Source: Massilia alkalitolerans DSM 17462 (lineage in GTDB: Bacteria > Pseudomonadota > Gammaproteobacteria > Burkholderiales > Burkholderiaceae_D). Taken from it: a stretch of 64,000 nt of DNA. This document shows, one piece after another, positions 9,319-17,807 of this stretch. Each line of letters starts with the position of its first letter. The stretch's first letter is position 1. Both the position numbers and the translations under genes were made by a program. The notes beneath the pieces were generated by a model. The model did not search any database. It had not been told where the DNA came from and was given only the letters and a program-made list of their open reading frames with translations. The stretch spans positions 1 through 64,000 of the forward strand of contig NZ_ATYR01000012.1 of NCBI RefSeq assembly GCF_000427785.1. The letters are read 5' to 3'.

Positions 9319-9323
9319 GACTC

Positions 9324-9432
9324 GTAGGGTGGACGGCTTCGCCGTCCGCGCGTTCAAATCACGGATGAACAGACGCGCTGTGTCTACGCACGCGCTGGTT
9401 GAACGCGCGGTCGGCAGAGCCGACCACCCTAC
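9324..9432. repeat. Paired-hairpin dispersed element, copy B
   Basis: The ends GTAGGGTGG (9324-9332) and CCACCCTAC (9424-9432) are perfect inverted repeats. Each arm is a hairpin (GGACGGCTTCGCCGTCC on the left, GGTCGGCAGAGCCGACC on the right), and the inner pair CGCGCGTTCAA / TTGAACGCGCG is also inverted. The left hairpin is identical to that of copy C. It fills the gap between the FKBP stop codon and the acyl-CoA-binding protein gene. Confidence 0.85.
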
Positions 9433-9546
9433 CACCCCGAGCATCCCCTCTAAAGTTCGCCCCGTTTGGCGGTAAACGCGCCCCTCCTGCGCTAAGATTC
9501 CCTTCTGTCTTACCACATTGCCAACGCAACCAACACAGGAGTATTC

Positions 9547-9801
9547 ATGAGCTTGCAGGAACAGTTCGCCCAGGCCCAGGCCGAATCCAAGAATCTGCCG
9601 GAACGCCCGGACAACATCACCTTGCTGAAGATTTACGCGCTGTACAAGCAGGGCGCGAACGGCGACGTCAGCGGCGAGCGCCCGGGCATGACCGATTTCG
9701 TCAACCGCGCCAAGTACGACGCCTGGGCCGCCCTGAAGGGCACCTCGCAGGACGACGCAATGCAGCAGTACATCGACCTGATCGAAGAACTGAAGGGCTG
9801 A
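9547..9801 (+). CDS. Acyl-CoA-binding protein (ACBP)
   Basis: The 84-residue protein is a complete ACBP domain: a four-helix bundle with the conserved LLKIYALYKQGANGDV, KYDAWAALKGTSQDDAMQQYI pattern. ACBPs bind medium and long acyl-CoA esters and buffer or carry them in the cytoplasm. Bacterial copies are scattered, but common in betaproteobacteria that store PHA. An AGGAG-type ribosome site (ACACAGGAGT) lies 7 nt before the ATG. It converges with the PHA-system gene across a shared hairpin. Confidence 0.95.
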   Translation: MSLQEQFAQAQAESKNLPERPDNITLLKIYALYKQGANGDVSGERPGMTDFVNRAKYDAWAALKGTSQDDAMQQYIDLIEELKG

Positions 9802-9810
9802 CCAGCCCCC

Positions 9811-9833
9811 ACGGCCGCCCGAACGGCGGCCGT
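9811..9833. terminator. Hairpin between convergent genes
   Basis: ACGGCCGCC (9811-9819) pairs perfectly with GGCGGCCGT (9825-9833) across a five-base loop. The following T-tract is short (TTGTC), so terminator strength is uncertain. It lies 9 nt past the ACBP stop and 15 nt from the opposing stop and could serve both strands. Confidence 0.5.
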
Positions 9834-9848
9834 TGTCTACCCCGCCGT

Positions 9849-10130
9849 TCAGGCAGGCACGAACACCTTGCGCATCTTCTCCGTCACCTTGGCCTCGATG
9901 GCCGGGGCGAATGCGCCCATGAAGAATCCCAGGCGGATCCGCATCGCCGCCCGCTGGCCTTCCAGGCTGAGCGCGCCTTCCACGCCGCTGCGCTCGAAGC
10001 GCAGCACGTCGCCATCCCACTTGCACGCCAGGCCATACTCCGTGGCGATCCGCTGCGCCACCTGCTGGGCGGCCTCGCGCGCCTCTTGCGGGCTCAGGTT
10101 ATGTTCCTGGACGATGCTAATTTCCGACAT
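9849..10130 (-). CDS. Polyhydroxyalkanoic acid system family protein
   Basis: The 93-residue protein matches the small PHA granule/system family: an N-terminal ISIVQEHNLSPQEAREAAQQVA helix followed by WDGDVLRFERSGVEGALSL and a C-terminal FAPAIEAKVTEKMRKVF helix. Family members are encoded near PHA genes and resemble the polyketide-cyclase-like START fold at small scale; the biochemical role is unknown. Its presence fits the PHB depolymerase 4 kb away. No signal peptide. Confidence 0.85.
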   Translation of the reverse strand: MSEISIVQEHNLSPQEAREAAQQVAQRIATEYGLACKWDGDVLRFERSGVEGALSLEGQRAAMRIRLGFFMGAFAPAIEAKVTEKMRKVFVPA

Positions 10131-10313
10131 GCTGGGTCATCCTTCTACTGAATTCGTTGCAAGAAAAGTCCGCCATGATGCCAGCAGACGGCCGAGTCGG
10201 CCAGTCTGCTGAGCGTTTCGGGTCCCGATCCAAATCAATTGACTCTTGTCAATATCCGCGCCGCCCGGCGCGCGACCATGGAGATGCCGCCCGACATTTC
10301 GCAAGGAGCCGTC

Positions 10314-11804
10314 ATGGAACCAGGTGCCCTCTTGCCGGACGAACTGGACACGTCCCGTGACCAGCCGCCGGTCCGCTTCACCCCCACGCCCAGCGCCCCC
10401 TACCAGCAACAGCACCGCCTCGCCAAGCTGCTCGAGCAGCCCGCCGAGCCATCCGGCGACCCGAAGATGGACGCCGCCCGCGAGGAAGAAGAGCTCGAGG
10501 CGCCGCCGCTGCCGCATGCGTTCGGCGCGCGCGTGCTGATGTGGAAGCAGGACCCCTCGGTGGGCGAGATCGGCACCCGCCGCGCCTACCTGCCCGGCCC
10601 GGTGCTGGCCGGCCCGCGCGACGCCCGCATCGCTCCCGGCGCGCCAGGCATCGACCCGGTCGAGCCGAATGCCTTCGGCGACTTCGTCACCCAGCCCGAC
10701 ACCCCGCAGTTCGACGCGGTGCACACCTTTGCCGTGGTGCGGCAGACGCTGACCATGTACCAGCGCTCGATGCTCGCCGCCGGCCTCGACATGCCCCTGC
10801 CCTGGCAGTGGAACACCAGCATGGACACGCGCCCGCTGGCGGTCTATCCCTACGGCCTGCCGAACGTGATGAACGCCTTCTACAGCCGCACCCAGGGCTG
10901 CCTGAAGTTCGGCGATTTCCTTCCCAACGGCGTCGAAGGCGGGGAAGCGGCGCGCGTGTACACCTGCCGCTCCTTCGACATCGTGGCCCACGAAACCGCG
11001 CACGCCGTGCTCGACGGCCTCAAGCCGCAATGGCTGCAGGCCGACGCCCCGCCGCAGACCGGCGGCCTGCACGAAGCCTTCGGCGACCTCACCGCGATCT
11101 TCCTGGCCCTGTCCCAGCTCGACCAGTGCGAGGCGGTGGTGGCCCAGACCAAGGCCCACCTGCACGACAAGACCTACCTGGCAGACATCGCCGAACAGTT
11201 CGGGATGGCGCTGGGCGGCAGCACGGGCCTGCGCGATGCCGACAACGACCTCACGCTGGGTCAGGCCGGCACCCAGGTGCACGCGATCTCGCAGGTCTTC
11301 ACCGGCGCCATGTACGACGTGCTGGCCGACATGTTCGCCTACGAGCGCAACCCCACGCACGACGACTGCGCCGCCGTGCTGCACCGGGTTGCGGCCTACC
11401 TGCGCGGTCTGCTGCTGCGTGCCCTGATCGGCGCGCCCGACAGCGCCGCCACCTATGTCGACGTGGTCAACGAGATGTTGCGCCTGGTGGACGAAGACGG
11501 CAAGCCGGCCGCCTACGCGGGCTTCATCCGCAACCAGTTCGCGCGCCGCGACGTGGTCGAGCAGCCCGACGAAGCCGCCATGGTCGAGCCGATGTGCACT
11601 CCGCTGGCGCCCAAGGTCTGCGACAAGCCGGGCGCGCGCCAGGACCGCCGTTCCTGCTGCGGCACCATGAACCTGCCCGAGTACTACCGGGTGGACCGGG
11701 TGCTCGCCAGCGAGTCCCAGGCGCTGGCGCGCTGGTGCGCCTCCAACGGCCGGCTCGGCGAATGCGTCGCCCCCAGCGCGGCGGTGGTGCCGGTGTCCGC
11801 ATGA
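10314..11804 (+). CDS. M4-like (thermolysin/protealysin-type) metallopeptidase
   Basis: The 496-residue protein carries HETAH (residues 226-230) as the zinc-binding HExxH, the third ligand in GGLHEAFGD (Glu 254), and a downstream GTQVHAISQVF segment matching the catalytic-His region of M4 enzymes. There is no signal peptide. The N-terminal 70 residues are acidic and proline-rich and could be a short propeptide. The start at 10314 is chosen because AAGGAG precedes it closely; an earlier in-frame ATG at 10239 lacks such a site. The stop overlaps the ATG of the next gene, a likely emfourin inhibitor. The C-terminus beyond the catalytic domain is Cys-containing (DRRSCC). The substrate is unknown. 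Confidence 0.82.
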   Translation: MEPGALLPDELDTSRDQPPVRFTPTPSAPYQQQHRLAKLLEQPAEPSGDPKMDAAREEEELEAPPLPHAFGARVLMWKQDPSVGEIGTRRAYLPGPVLAGPRDARIAPGAPGIDPVEPNAFGDFVTQPDTPQFDAVHTFAVVRQTLTMYQRSMLAAGLDMPLPWQWNTSMDTRPLAVYPYGLPNVMNAFYSRTQGCLKFGDFLPNGVEGGEAARVYTCRSFDIVAHETAHAVLDGLKPQWLQADAPPQTGGLHEAFGDLTAIFLALSQLDQCEAVVAQTKAHLHDKTYLADIAEQFGMALGGSTGLRDADNDLTLGQAGTQVHAISQVFTGAMYDVLADMFAYERNPTHDDCAAVLHRVAAYLRGLLLRALIGAPDSAATYVDVVNEMLRLVDEDGKPAAYAGFIRNQFARRDVVEQPDEAAMVEPMCTPLAPKVCDKPGARQDRRSCCGTMNLPEYYRVDRVLASESQALARWCASNGRLGECVAPSAAVVPVSA

Positions 11805-12076
11805 AGATCAGCGCGCGCGCCTGCGGCGGCTTCGCCGGGCTGGCCGAAGCCTACGACCTCGACACCGCCTTTCATCCGGTCGGCGGCGAGTTCGAAGAGC
11901 TCCTGCAGCGGCTCGACTTCTTCTCGGCGACGCCCAGCTGCCCGCTCGGGGCCGACCTGCCGCGCTGGGAGATCACGGTCGAGGACGGGCCGCGCTGCCA
12001 CACCGTGTTCCTGCGCGAGGACGGCAGCGGCGGCGACTGGCAGGCCCTGCTCGACCGCCTGCGGAGCAGCGCATGA
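11801..12076 (+). CDS. Probable emfourin-type inhibitor of the adjacent metallopeptidase
   Basis: This 91-residue reading frame starts with ATGA overlapping the peptidase stop. Its opening MKISARACGGFAGLAEAYDL has the R/C-GGFAGL pattern I associate with emfourin (protealysin inhibitor) proteins, which are encoded directly downstream of protealysin-like genes. The end (ITVEDGPRCHTVFLREDG...DWQALLDRLR) also fits that family. The inferred role is to bind and block the peptidase in the cytoplasm. The assignment rests on a short motif plus context. Confidence 0.75.
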   Translation: MKISARACGGFAGLAEAYDLDTAFHPVGGEFEELLQRLDFFSATPSCPLGADLPRWEITVEDGPRCHTVFLREDGSGGDWQALLDRLRSSA

Positions 12077-12085
12077 CGCGTGACC

Positions 12086-12123
12086 GGCCGGTGGTGGCGT
12101 CCTCGGGTGCGCCATCACCGGCC
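12086..12123 (+). terminator. Strong hairpin after the peptidase-inhibitor operon
   Basis: GGCCGGTGGTGGCG (12086-12099) pairs with CGCCATCACCGGCC (12110-12123), 14 bp with one G-T wobble. Only a weak T-rich stretch (ACATTTGCTTAT) follows, so it may be a terminator or a 3' stabilising structure. Confidence 0.55.
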
Positions 12124-12157
12124 ACATTTGCTTATATATATTGTGTATAAGCCTAAT

Positions 12158-12186
12158 TTGTAGGAAAACCCGAATTGCCCTAAAAT
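12158..12186 (+). promoter_or_regulatory. Sigma-70-like promoter for fdxA
   Basis: TTGTAG (12158-12163) and TAAAAT (12181-12186) are spaced 17 nt in an AT-rich island between two GC-rich genes. The predicted start, near 12193, gives a leader of about 67 nt before the ferredoxin ATG. Confidence 0.5.
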
Positions 12187-12259
12187 ACAGTGCTTTGCAA
12201 GTCCCGTCGGCCGATTCAGCGCCCGGCGCCGCGACACTAGACCAACTAATAGGACTGTT

Positions 12260-12583
12260 ATGACCCACGTTGTCACCGAATCGTGCATCCGTTGTCGCTA
12301 TACCGACTGCGTCGATGTATGCCCGGTAGATTGTTTCCGGGAAGGCCCGAATTTCCTCGCCATCGATCCTGACGAATGCATCGACTGCGCCGTCTGCGTG
12401 GCCGAGTGCCCGGTGAACGCGATCTACGCGGAAGAAGACGTGCCGTCGGACCAGCAGCAATTCATCAAGCTGAACGCGGACCTGGCGCGTTTCTGGCCGT
12501 CGATCACCAAGACCAAGCCGGCCCTGCCAGACGCGGAAGAGTGGAAAGACGTCAAGGACAAGCTGGACCAGCTGGCCCGCTGA
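12260..12583 (+). CDS. fdxA: Ferredoxin FdxA (7Fe type)
   Basis: The 107-residue protein is the classic FdxA with two cluster-binding stretches: [18 protein letters not shown] and [16 protein letters not shown]. The first site, CxxCxxxxC...CP, is the 3Fe-4S type arrangement of seven-iron ferredoxins, the second is a standard 4Fe-4S site. A C-terminal extension of about 45 residues is family-typical. It carries low-potential electrons in the cytoplasm. The downstream gene encodes a ferredoxin-NADP reductase, a natural partner. Confidence 0.95.
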   Translation: MTHVVTESCIRCRYTDCVDVCPVDCFREGPNFLAIDPDECIDCAVCVAECPVNAIYAEEDVPSDQQQFIKLNADLARFWPSITKTKPALPDAEEWKDVKDKLDQLAR

Positions 12584-12704
12584 CCATGACCGACGCGGCC
12601 CCGCCCGGGGCCGCCGTCTGCACCGGTTCGTCAATCATGGCACACTAGCGGCCACGTCCTGTCCATACCCACGCATTTCAGCTAAATTCACAGAAAGTTC
12701 CAGC

Positions 12705-13802
12705 ATGACTATCAGTGCCTCCCACGAAGCGGGCGCCATCGCTCCCAACAGCTCGTTCGCCGGCGCGATCGAAGCCGATGCCGTGATCATCGGCGCCGGT
12801 CCGGTCGGCCTGTTCCAGGTCTTCGAACTCGGCCTCCTCGAAATCAAGGCCCACGTCATCGATTCGCTGCCGGCCGTCGGCGGCCAGTGCGTGGAACTGT
12901 ACCCGGACAAGCCGATCTACGACATCCCGGCCGTGCCGGTGTGCACCGGCCAGGAACTGACCGACAACCTGCTCAAGCAGATCGAGCCGTTCGAGCCGAC
13001 CTTCCACCTGGGCCAGGAAGTCACCACCGTCCAGCGCCGCGAAGACAGCCGCTTCAACGTCGAGACCTCGACCGGCACCCGCTTCATCACCAAGACCATC
13101 TTCATCGCTGCCGGCGTCGGCTCGTTCCAGGCGCGCACCATGAAGGTCGACGGCATCGAGAAGTTCGAGAACAGCCAGCTGTTCTACCGCGTCAAGGATC
13201 CGGCTCTGTTCGAAGGCAAGAACCTGGTCATCTGCGGCGGCGGCGACTCCGCGCTGGACTGGGCCCTGAACTTCGTCGGCAAGGCCGAGTCGGTCGTGCT
13301 GCTGCACCGCCGCGAAGACTTCCGCGCCGCTCCGGCATCGGTGGCCAAGATGAAGGCCCTGTGCGACGAATACGAGATGCAGCTGATCACCGGCCAGGTC
13401 ACCGGCTTCGATGAAACGGACGGCAAGCTGAGCGAAGTGAAGGTCACCGGCGCCGACGGTGTCACCCGCCGCGTCCCGCTGGACATGCTGCTGGTGTTCT
13501 TCGGCCTGTCGCCGAAGCTGGGCCCGATCGCCGAATGGGGCCTGGACATCGAGCGCAAGCAGCTCAAGGTCATGGACACCGAGAAGTTCGAGACCAACGT
13601 GCCGGGCATCTTCGCCGTGGGCGACATCAACACCTATCCGGGCAAGAAGAAGCTGATCCTGTCGGGCTTCCACGAAGCCGCGCTGGCCGCCTTCGGCGCC
13701 GCGCCCTACATCTTCCCGGACAAGAAGATCCATATGCAGTACACGACCACCTCGCCGAAGCTGCACAAGATCCTCGGCGTCGAGACTCCCGTGTTCGACT
13801 AA
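12705..13802 (+). CDS. Ferredoxin--NADP reductase (thioredoxin-reductase-like)
   Basis: The 365-residue flavoprotein has an N-terminal FAD Rossmann motif ([19 protein letters not shown]), an NAD(P) Rossmann motif ([16 protein letters not shown]) and a C-terminal FAD segment ([29 protein letters not shown] is family-typical). It lacks the CxxC redox pair of thioredoxin reductase, matching the TrxR-like ferredoxin-NADP reductases of Bacillus YumC and betaproteobacteria. It would exchange electrons between NADPH and ferredoxin, probably FdxA encoded 122 nt upstream. ATG with a nearby AAAGTTCCAGC leader. Confidence 0.9.
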   Translation: MTISASHEAGAIAPNSSFAGAIEADAVIIGAGPVGLFQVFELGLLEIKAHVIDSLPAVGGQCVELYPDKPIYDIPAVPVCTGQELTDNLLKQIEPFEPTFHLGQEVTTVQRREDSRFNVETSTGTRFITKTIFIAAGVGSFQARTMKVDGIEKFENSQLFYRVKDPALFEGKNLVICGGGDSALDWALNFVGKAESVVLLHRREDFRAAPASVAKMKALCDEYEMQLITGQVTGFDETDGKLSEVKVTGADGVTRRVPLDMLLVFFGLSPKLGPIAEWGLDIERKQLKVMDTEKFETNVPGIFAVGDINTYPGKKKLILSGFHEAALAAFGAAPYIFPDKKIHMQYTTTSPKLHKILGVETPVFD

Positions 13803-13819
13803 GCTTTACCTTCTGGTAA

Positions 13820-13855
13820 AAAAATGCCGCTCGGCGCAAGCCCGGCGGCATTTTT
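13820..13855 (+). terminator. Intrinsic terminator after ferredoxin reductase gene
   Basis: AAAAATGCCGC (13820-13830) pairs perfectly with GCGGCATTTTT (13845-13855); the stem ends in a T-run. It starts 17 nt after the stop codon and can also work on the minus strand. Confidence 0.85.
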
Positions 13856-14030
13856 CATTGCTGCATCAGCCTGCGTTCAGTTAGGGGCAAACAACGGAAA
13901 GGCCTTGTCGGACAGGGCCTACCTGCTTATGTGGGGCGCTTCACCGAGTAGTATTGCGCAAATATGCTACAACTGGACTATGCACAAGGGATGTGAAAAC
14001 GACTGTTTCCACAAGTAAATCACTATCCCC

Positions 14031-14036
14031 TATAAT
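14031..14036 (+). promoter_or_regulatory. -10 element for the PHB depolymerase gene
   Basis: A perfect TATAAT lies 57 nt before the ATG at 14093. The best -35 candidate is TTTCCA at 14006-14011, with 19 nt spacing, which is weak; activator help is possible. The rest of the 290-nt gap (13803-14092) holds only the upstream terminator. Confidence 0.5.
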
Positions 14037-14092
14037 TGACTGAGAGCATGCGCAAACGATTGCGACGCCTAGTCCATCCGAAGGAATTATTT

Positions 14093-15328
14093 ATGCTTTA
14101 CCAACTGCACGAGATGCAACGCTCCTTCCTGACCCCGCTGATGCAGTGGGCAGATGCGTCCTCCAAACTGTTCTCGAACCCCGTTTCGCCGTTCGCGCAC
14201 ACCCCGTTCTCGCAGCGTATCGCCGCCGGCTACGAGTTGATGTACCGCCTCGGGAAGGACTACGAAAAGCCGGCATTCGGCATCAAGACCGTACCCATCA
14301 AGGGTGCCGACGTCGGCATCATCGAGCGCACGAGCGTCGAAAAGCCGTTCTGCAAGCTCATCCATTTCAAGAAAGACCTGAGCGACAAGGAATTCGCCGC
14401 GCTGGAGCAGCCCACCGTGCTGGTCGTCGCGCCCCTGTCGGGTCACCACGCCACCCTGCTGCGCGACACCGTGCGCGCCCTGCTGGTCGAGCATGACGTC
14501 TACATCACCGACTGGATCGACGCGCGCATGGTGCCCTTGTCGAGCGGCCCCTTCCACCTCGACGACTACATCTACTACGTCCAGGACTTCATTCGCCACC
14601 TCGGCCCGGACGTACACGTGATCTCGGTGTGCCAGCCGACCGTGCCGGTGCTGGCCGCGATCTCGCTGATGGCCACCAACCAGGACCCGAAGCTGCCGAA
14701 GACCATGACCATGATGGGCGGCCCGATCGACCCGCGCAAGTCGCCGACCGCGGTCAACGACCTGGCGGTGGAGAAGCCCTTCTCCTGGTTCGAGAACACC
14801 GTGATCTACTCGGTGCCGGGCAACTACCCGGGCTTCGGCCGCAAGGTCTATCCGGGCTTCCTGCAGCACGCCGGCTTCATCGCGATGAACCCGGGCCGCC
14901 ACGCCCAGAGCCACCGCGAGTTCTACCAGCACCTGGTACGCGGCGACGACGACTCGGCCGAGGCGCACCGCCAGTTCTACGACGAATACAACGCCGTGCT
15001 CGACATGCCGGCCGAGTACTACCTCGAGACCATCAAGACCGTGTTCCAGGAACACCGCCTGCCGAAGGGCACCTGGGAAGTCGGCGGCCAGCTGGTGCGC
15101 CCGCAGGACATCAAGACGGTGGCCCTGTTCACCGTCGAGGGCGAGCTGGACGACATTTCCGGCCTGGGCCAGACCCGCGCCGCGCACGACCTGTGCACCG
15201 GCATCCCGAAGAACATGCACCAGGAGTTCGTGGCGCCCAAATGTGGCCACTACGGCATCTTCTCGGGCCGCCGCTGGCGCGAGATCATCTGCCCGAAGAT
15301 CGGGGAGTTCATTCGGGCGCATGCTTGA
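14093..15328 (+). CDS. phaZ: Intracellular poly(3-hydroxybutyrate) depolymerase
   Basis: The 411-residue protein starts MLYQLHEMQRSFLTPL, the usual N-terminus of i-PHB depolymerases of the Cupriavidus PhaZ1 type. The nucleophile is a Cys rather than Ser (VISVCQPTVPVLAA, Cys about 180), a known trait of this family. The C-terminal PHB_depo_C domain includes VEGELDDISGLGQTRAAHDL and a late His in APKCGHYGIFSG. It degrades amorphous PHB in granules. The start was placed at 14093, after AAGGAATT, not at an upstream in-frame ATG (14036) that lies at the -10 box. Confidence 0.93.
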   Translation: MLYQLHEMQRSFLTPLMQWADASSKLFSNPVSPFAHTPFSQRIAAGYELMYRLGKDYEKPAFGIKTVPIKGADVGIIERTSVEKPFCKLIHFKKDLSDKEFAALEQPTVLVVAPLSGHHATLLRDTVRALLVEHDVYITDWIDARMVPLSSGPFHLDDYIYYVQDFIRHLGPDVHVISVCQPTVPVLAAISLMATNQDPKLPKTMTMMGGPIDPRKSPTAVNDLAVEKPFSWFENTVIYSVPGNYPGFGRKVYPGFLQHAGFIAMNPGRHAQSHREFYQHLVRGDDDSAEAHRQFYDEYNAVLDMPAEYYLETIKTVFQEHRLPKGTWEVGGQLVRPQDIKTVALFTVEGELDDISGLGQTRAAHDLCTGIPKNMHQEFVAPKCGHYGIFSGRRWREIICPKIGEFIRAHA

Positions 15329-15335
15329 TGTGAAA

Positions 15336-15366
15336 ATGCCGAAGCTTGCTCCGGCATGTTGTTTTG
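15336..15366 (+). terminator. Intrinsic terminator after phaZ
   Basis: ATGCCG (15336-15341) pairs with CGGCAT (15352-15357), followed by TGTTGTTTT. It lies 8 nt after the phaZ stop. Confidence 0.65.
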
Positions 15367-15390
15367 GCTATCGACTGCAGTGCGAACTTG

Positions 15391-15518
15391 GATTCCCGCC
15401 TGCGCGGGAAGTCATGGGCGCCAGCGGCGCGCATGACGGTGTCAAGGTTCGGGGTATTAATAGCGATGACCTTTGGCCACATCCCTTAACCCGTCGTTCC
15501 CGCGAAGGCGGGAACCCA
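15391..15518. repeat. Second class of paired-hairpin element
   Basis: The left hairpin TTCCCGCCTGCGCGGGAA (15393-15410) and right hairpin GTTCCCGC/GCGGGAAC (15496-15515) are about 85 nt apart and face each other. The TTCCCGCnnnnGCGGGAA core is a common dispersed intergenic repeat in proteobacteria. It shares no arm sequence with copies A-C. It occupies the gap between convergent phaZ and the RcnB-like gene. Confidence 0.6.
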
Positions 15519-15548
15519 ATTTTCGGTGAATAGCGATAGCGCCTGCGT

Positions 15549-15881
15549 TCACCGCCCTACCAGCACCTCCTGCACCACCCCGGTCGCGATCGCCACCAGC
15601 ACATAATCGTTCCCCGCCTGCACCCACTGGTGCCCCGGCGGCGGTTCGGTGAGGCGATGCGCCTTCCAGTTCTCCACCACGAAGTGATGGGTCCGGTAGC
15701 GTGGCGGCAGCTGCTCGCCGCGCTTGAGCTGGCCGCTGGCCTCCACGCTGCGGTAAGGCCCCGGCCTGGCGGCCTGCTTCGCTTGCGCGCGCGCTTCCTG
15801 TTCGCCGCGCTGGTGCGCCTGGGCCGCGGCGCCACCGGCCAGCACCGCGGCGACGAGCGCCGGTACGATGAGTTTGTTCAT
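15549..15881 (-). CDS. RcnB-like periplasmic protein
   Basis: The 110-residue protein has a Sec signal peptide (MNKLIVPALVAAVLAGGAAAQA) and a C-terminal RcnB-type module: HHFVVENWKAHRLTEPPPGHQWVQAGNDYVLVAIATGVV. E. coli RcnB is a periplasmic factor in nickel/cobalt homeostasis, but this domain is widespread in short proteins with no metal link, so the name marks the fold, not the function. The middle is Arg/Gln-rich. Confidence 0.8.
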   Translation of the reverse strand: MNKLIVPALVAAVLAGGAAAQAHQRGEQEARAQAKQAARPGPYRSVEASGQLKRGEQLPPRYRTHHFVVENWKAHRLTEPPPGHQWVQAGNDYVLVAIATGVVQEVLVGR

Positions 15882-15997
15882 GTGAGCTCCTCTTCAGCGT
15901 CGAGGCTCCAGTACATCATGCACGAACCCGGCAGTCTGTTCGCTCCAGCACGGAGAAGGCCATGCCAACTTCGCATCGCCCCTGGTTTTGGCGGATA

Positions 15998-16720
15998 ATG
16001 TCGGCTTTGACCGTTCACCTTCGCGCCGTGACCAAGACCCTCGCCGACCTGATCGAAGACGCGTTGCCGCAGACGCAATGCACCAAGTGCGGCTATCCCG
16101 CATGCCGTCCGTATGCGGAAGCGATCGCGCGCGGCGAAGCCGAGATCAACCAGTGTCCGCCCGGCGGCATCGAGGGCGTCCGGCGCCTGTCCAGCGTCAC
16201 GGGCCGGCCGGTCATCCCGATCAACCCCGCCAACGGCATCGAGCGCCCGCGCCCGGTCGCCTTCATCGACGAGTCGCTCTGCATCGGCTGCACCTTGTGC
16301 ATCCAGGCCTGCCCGGTCGATGCGATCATGGGCGCGGCCAAGCAGATGCACAGCATCCTGCCGAGCCTGTGCACCGGCTGCGACCTGTGCGTGGCGCCCT
16401 GCCCGGTCGACTGCATCTCGATGGTCCCGGTGACGGGGGAGCGCACCGGCTGGGACGCCTGGTCGCAGGAAGCCGCCGATGCGGCACGAAGCCGCCACGA
16501 CTTCCGCAGCGAGCGCCTGCGCCGCGAAAAAGAAGAAAACGATGCGCGCCTGGCCGCCAAGGCGCTGGAAAAGATGCGCGCGGTGACGGCGGAGGTGACC
16601 AACACGCCGGAAGAACTGGCGGAAAAGGAACGCAAGCGCGCCATCATTGCGGCCGCGATGGAGCGGGCGCGCCAGAAGGCAGCCGCGAATGTGCCCGATG
16701 CGCCACCGGACCAAAAGTAA
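15998..16720 (+). CDS. rsxB: RnfB/RsxB-like ferredoxin of electron transport complex type
   Basis: The 240-residue protein has the RnfB Fe-S module (TQCTKCGYPACRPYAEAI) followed by two 4Fe-4S motifs, CIGCTLCIQACPVDAI and CTGCDLCVAPCPVDCI, and a charged C-terminal tail rich in Glu, Lys and Arg. It lacks the N-terminal membrane helix of true RnfB, the short form that betaproteobacteria encode next to nth. No other Rnf subunits are nearby, so its electron partner is unknown. The start is uncertain: ATG at 15998 is used, while a GTG at 16028 is possible because GATAAT at 15994 looks like a -10 box. Confidence 0.8.
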   Translation: MSALTVHLRAVTKTLADLIEDALPQTQCTKCGYPACRPYAEAIARGEAEINQCPPGGIEGVRRLSSVTGRPVIPINPANGIERPRPVAFIDESLCIGCTLCIQACPVDAIMGAAKQMHSILPSLCTGCDLCVAPCPVDCISMVPVTGERTGWDAWSQEAADAARSRHDFRSERLRREKEENDARLAAKALEKMRAVTAEVTNTPEELAEKERKRAIIAAAMERARQKAAANVPDAPPDQK

Positions 16721-16729
16721 GCAAAACCG

Positions 16730-17422
16730 ATGAATCCCGCGAAAAGATTAGAAATATTCACGCGCTTTCGCGCAGCCAACCCCAAGCCGACCACCGAGCT
16801 CGAATTCACTACTCCCTTCGAACTCCTGATCGCGGTGCTGCTGTCGGCGCAGTCGACCGACGTCGGCGTCAACAAGGCCACGCGCCGCCTCTACCCGGTG
16901 GCCAACACCCCGCAGGCCATCCTCGACCTGGGGCTGGACGAACTCAAGTCCTATATCTCGACCATCGGCCTGTACAACACCAAGGCCGCGAATGTCATGG
17001 CGACCTGCCGGATTTTGGTGGAGCAGCATGGCGGCGAAGTGCCGCGCGCGCGCGAGGCGCTGGAAGCCCTGCCCGGCGTGGGCCGCAAGACCGCCAACGT
17101 GGTGCTCAATACCGCGTTCGGCGAGCCGACCATGGCGGTCGACACCCACATCTTCCGGGTATCGAACCGCACAAAAATCGCGCCGGGCAAGAACGTCGAC
17201 ATCGTCGAGCAGAAGCTGCTCAAGTTCGTGCCGAAGGACTTCCTGATTGACGCGCATCACTGGCTGATCCTGCACGGCCGCTACACCTGCGTGGCCCGTA
17301 AACCAAGGTGCTGGAACTGCCTGATCAAGGACCTGTGCGAGTTCAAGGACAAGACGCCGGCGCCCGCCGGGGTGATGGATCCGGCGGCCGACCTGGCCAG
17401 CCAGGCCGCCGAACTCGGCTAG
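16730..17422 (+). CDS. nth: Endonuclease III
   Basis: The 230-residue DNA glycosylase/AP lyase has the helix-hairpin-helix LPGVGRKTANVVLNTAFG with the catalytic Lys, the essential Asp in AVDTHIFRVSNR, and the C-terminal 4Fe-4S loop C-X6-C-X2-C-X5-C (CVARKPRCWNCLIKDLC). It removes oxidised pyrimidines in base-excision repair. It starts 9 nt after the rsxB stop, the operon order usual for many proteobacteria. Its stop overlaps the opposing gene's stop by 4 nt. Confidence 0.97.
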   Translation: MNPAKRLEIFTRFRAANPKPTTELEFTTPFELLIAVLLSAQSTDVGVNKATRRLYPVANTPQAILDLGLDELKSYISTIGLYNTKAANVMATCRILVEQHGGEVPRAREALEALPGVGRKTANVVLNTAFGEPTMAVDTHIFRVSNRTKIAPGKNVDIVEQKLLKFVPKDFLIDAHHWLILHGRYTCVARKPRCWNCLIKDLCEFKDKTPAPAGVMDPAADLASQAAELG

Positions 17423-17793
17423 CCGAGGCGCTTCTCGCCGGTGGCGAACGAGGCGCGCACGATGCGCCCGTCGGCCACTTCATACACGCAGAGCATCTCC
17501 ACCGTGCCGCGGCCTTCCGGGAAGTTGCGGGTCACGATCTCGAGGTCGGTGACGAAGTTGCCGAGGACCGAGCGGTTCAGGAGGCGCGCATGCAGCTCGG
17601 GTTCGGCAAAGCGCTCCTGGTAGCGCGGGCGGATCTGTTCATGGCCCTGGGCCAGCAGGGCGCCATGCAGCGCGAACTGCTGCGCATCCGGCGCATAGGT
17701 GGCCATCAGGGCGTCGAGGTCCTTGGCGTTGTAGGCGTCGAGCTGCGCCTGGACGACAGCGAGGGGAGAAGTCGGTTTCATGCGTTCATTCAT
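17419..17793 (-). CDS. SnoaL-like/NTF2-fold protein
   Basis: The 124-residue protein has the NTF2-like pattern: VQAQLDAYNAKDLDALMATYAPDAQQF then GHEQIRPRYQERFA and a C-terminal sheet (VEMLCVYEVADGRIVRASFATGEKR). Such small alpha+beta barrels serve as hydrolases, isomerases or ligand carriers; no catalytic signature can be assigned. The start is MNERMKP at 17793 or four codons later at 17781; neither has a strong ribosome site. It sits 14 nt downstream of proB and is probably cotranscribed. Confidence 0.78.
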   Translation of the reverse strand: MNERMKPTSPLAVVQAQLDAYNAKDLDALMATYAPDAQQFALHGALLAQGHEQIRPRYQERFAEPELHARLLNRSVLGNFVTDLEIVTRNFPEGRGTVEMLCVYEVADGRIVRASFATGEKRLG

Positions 17794-17807
17794 CAGGAAA
17801 ACAGCGC

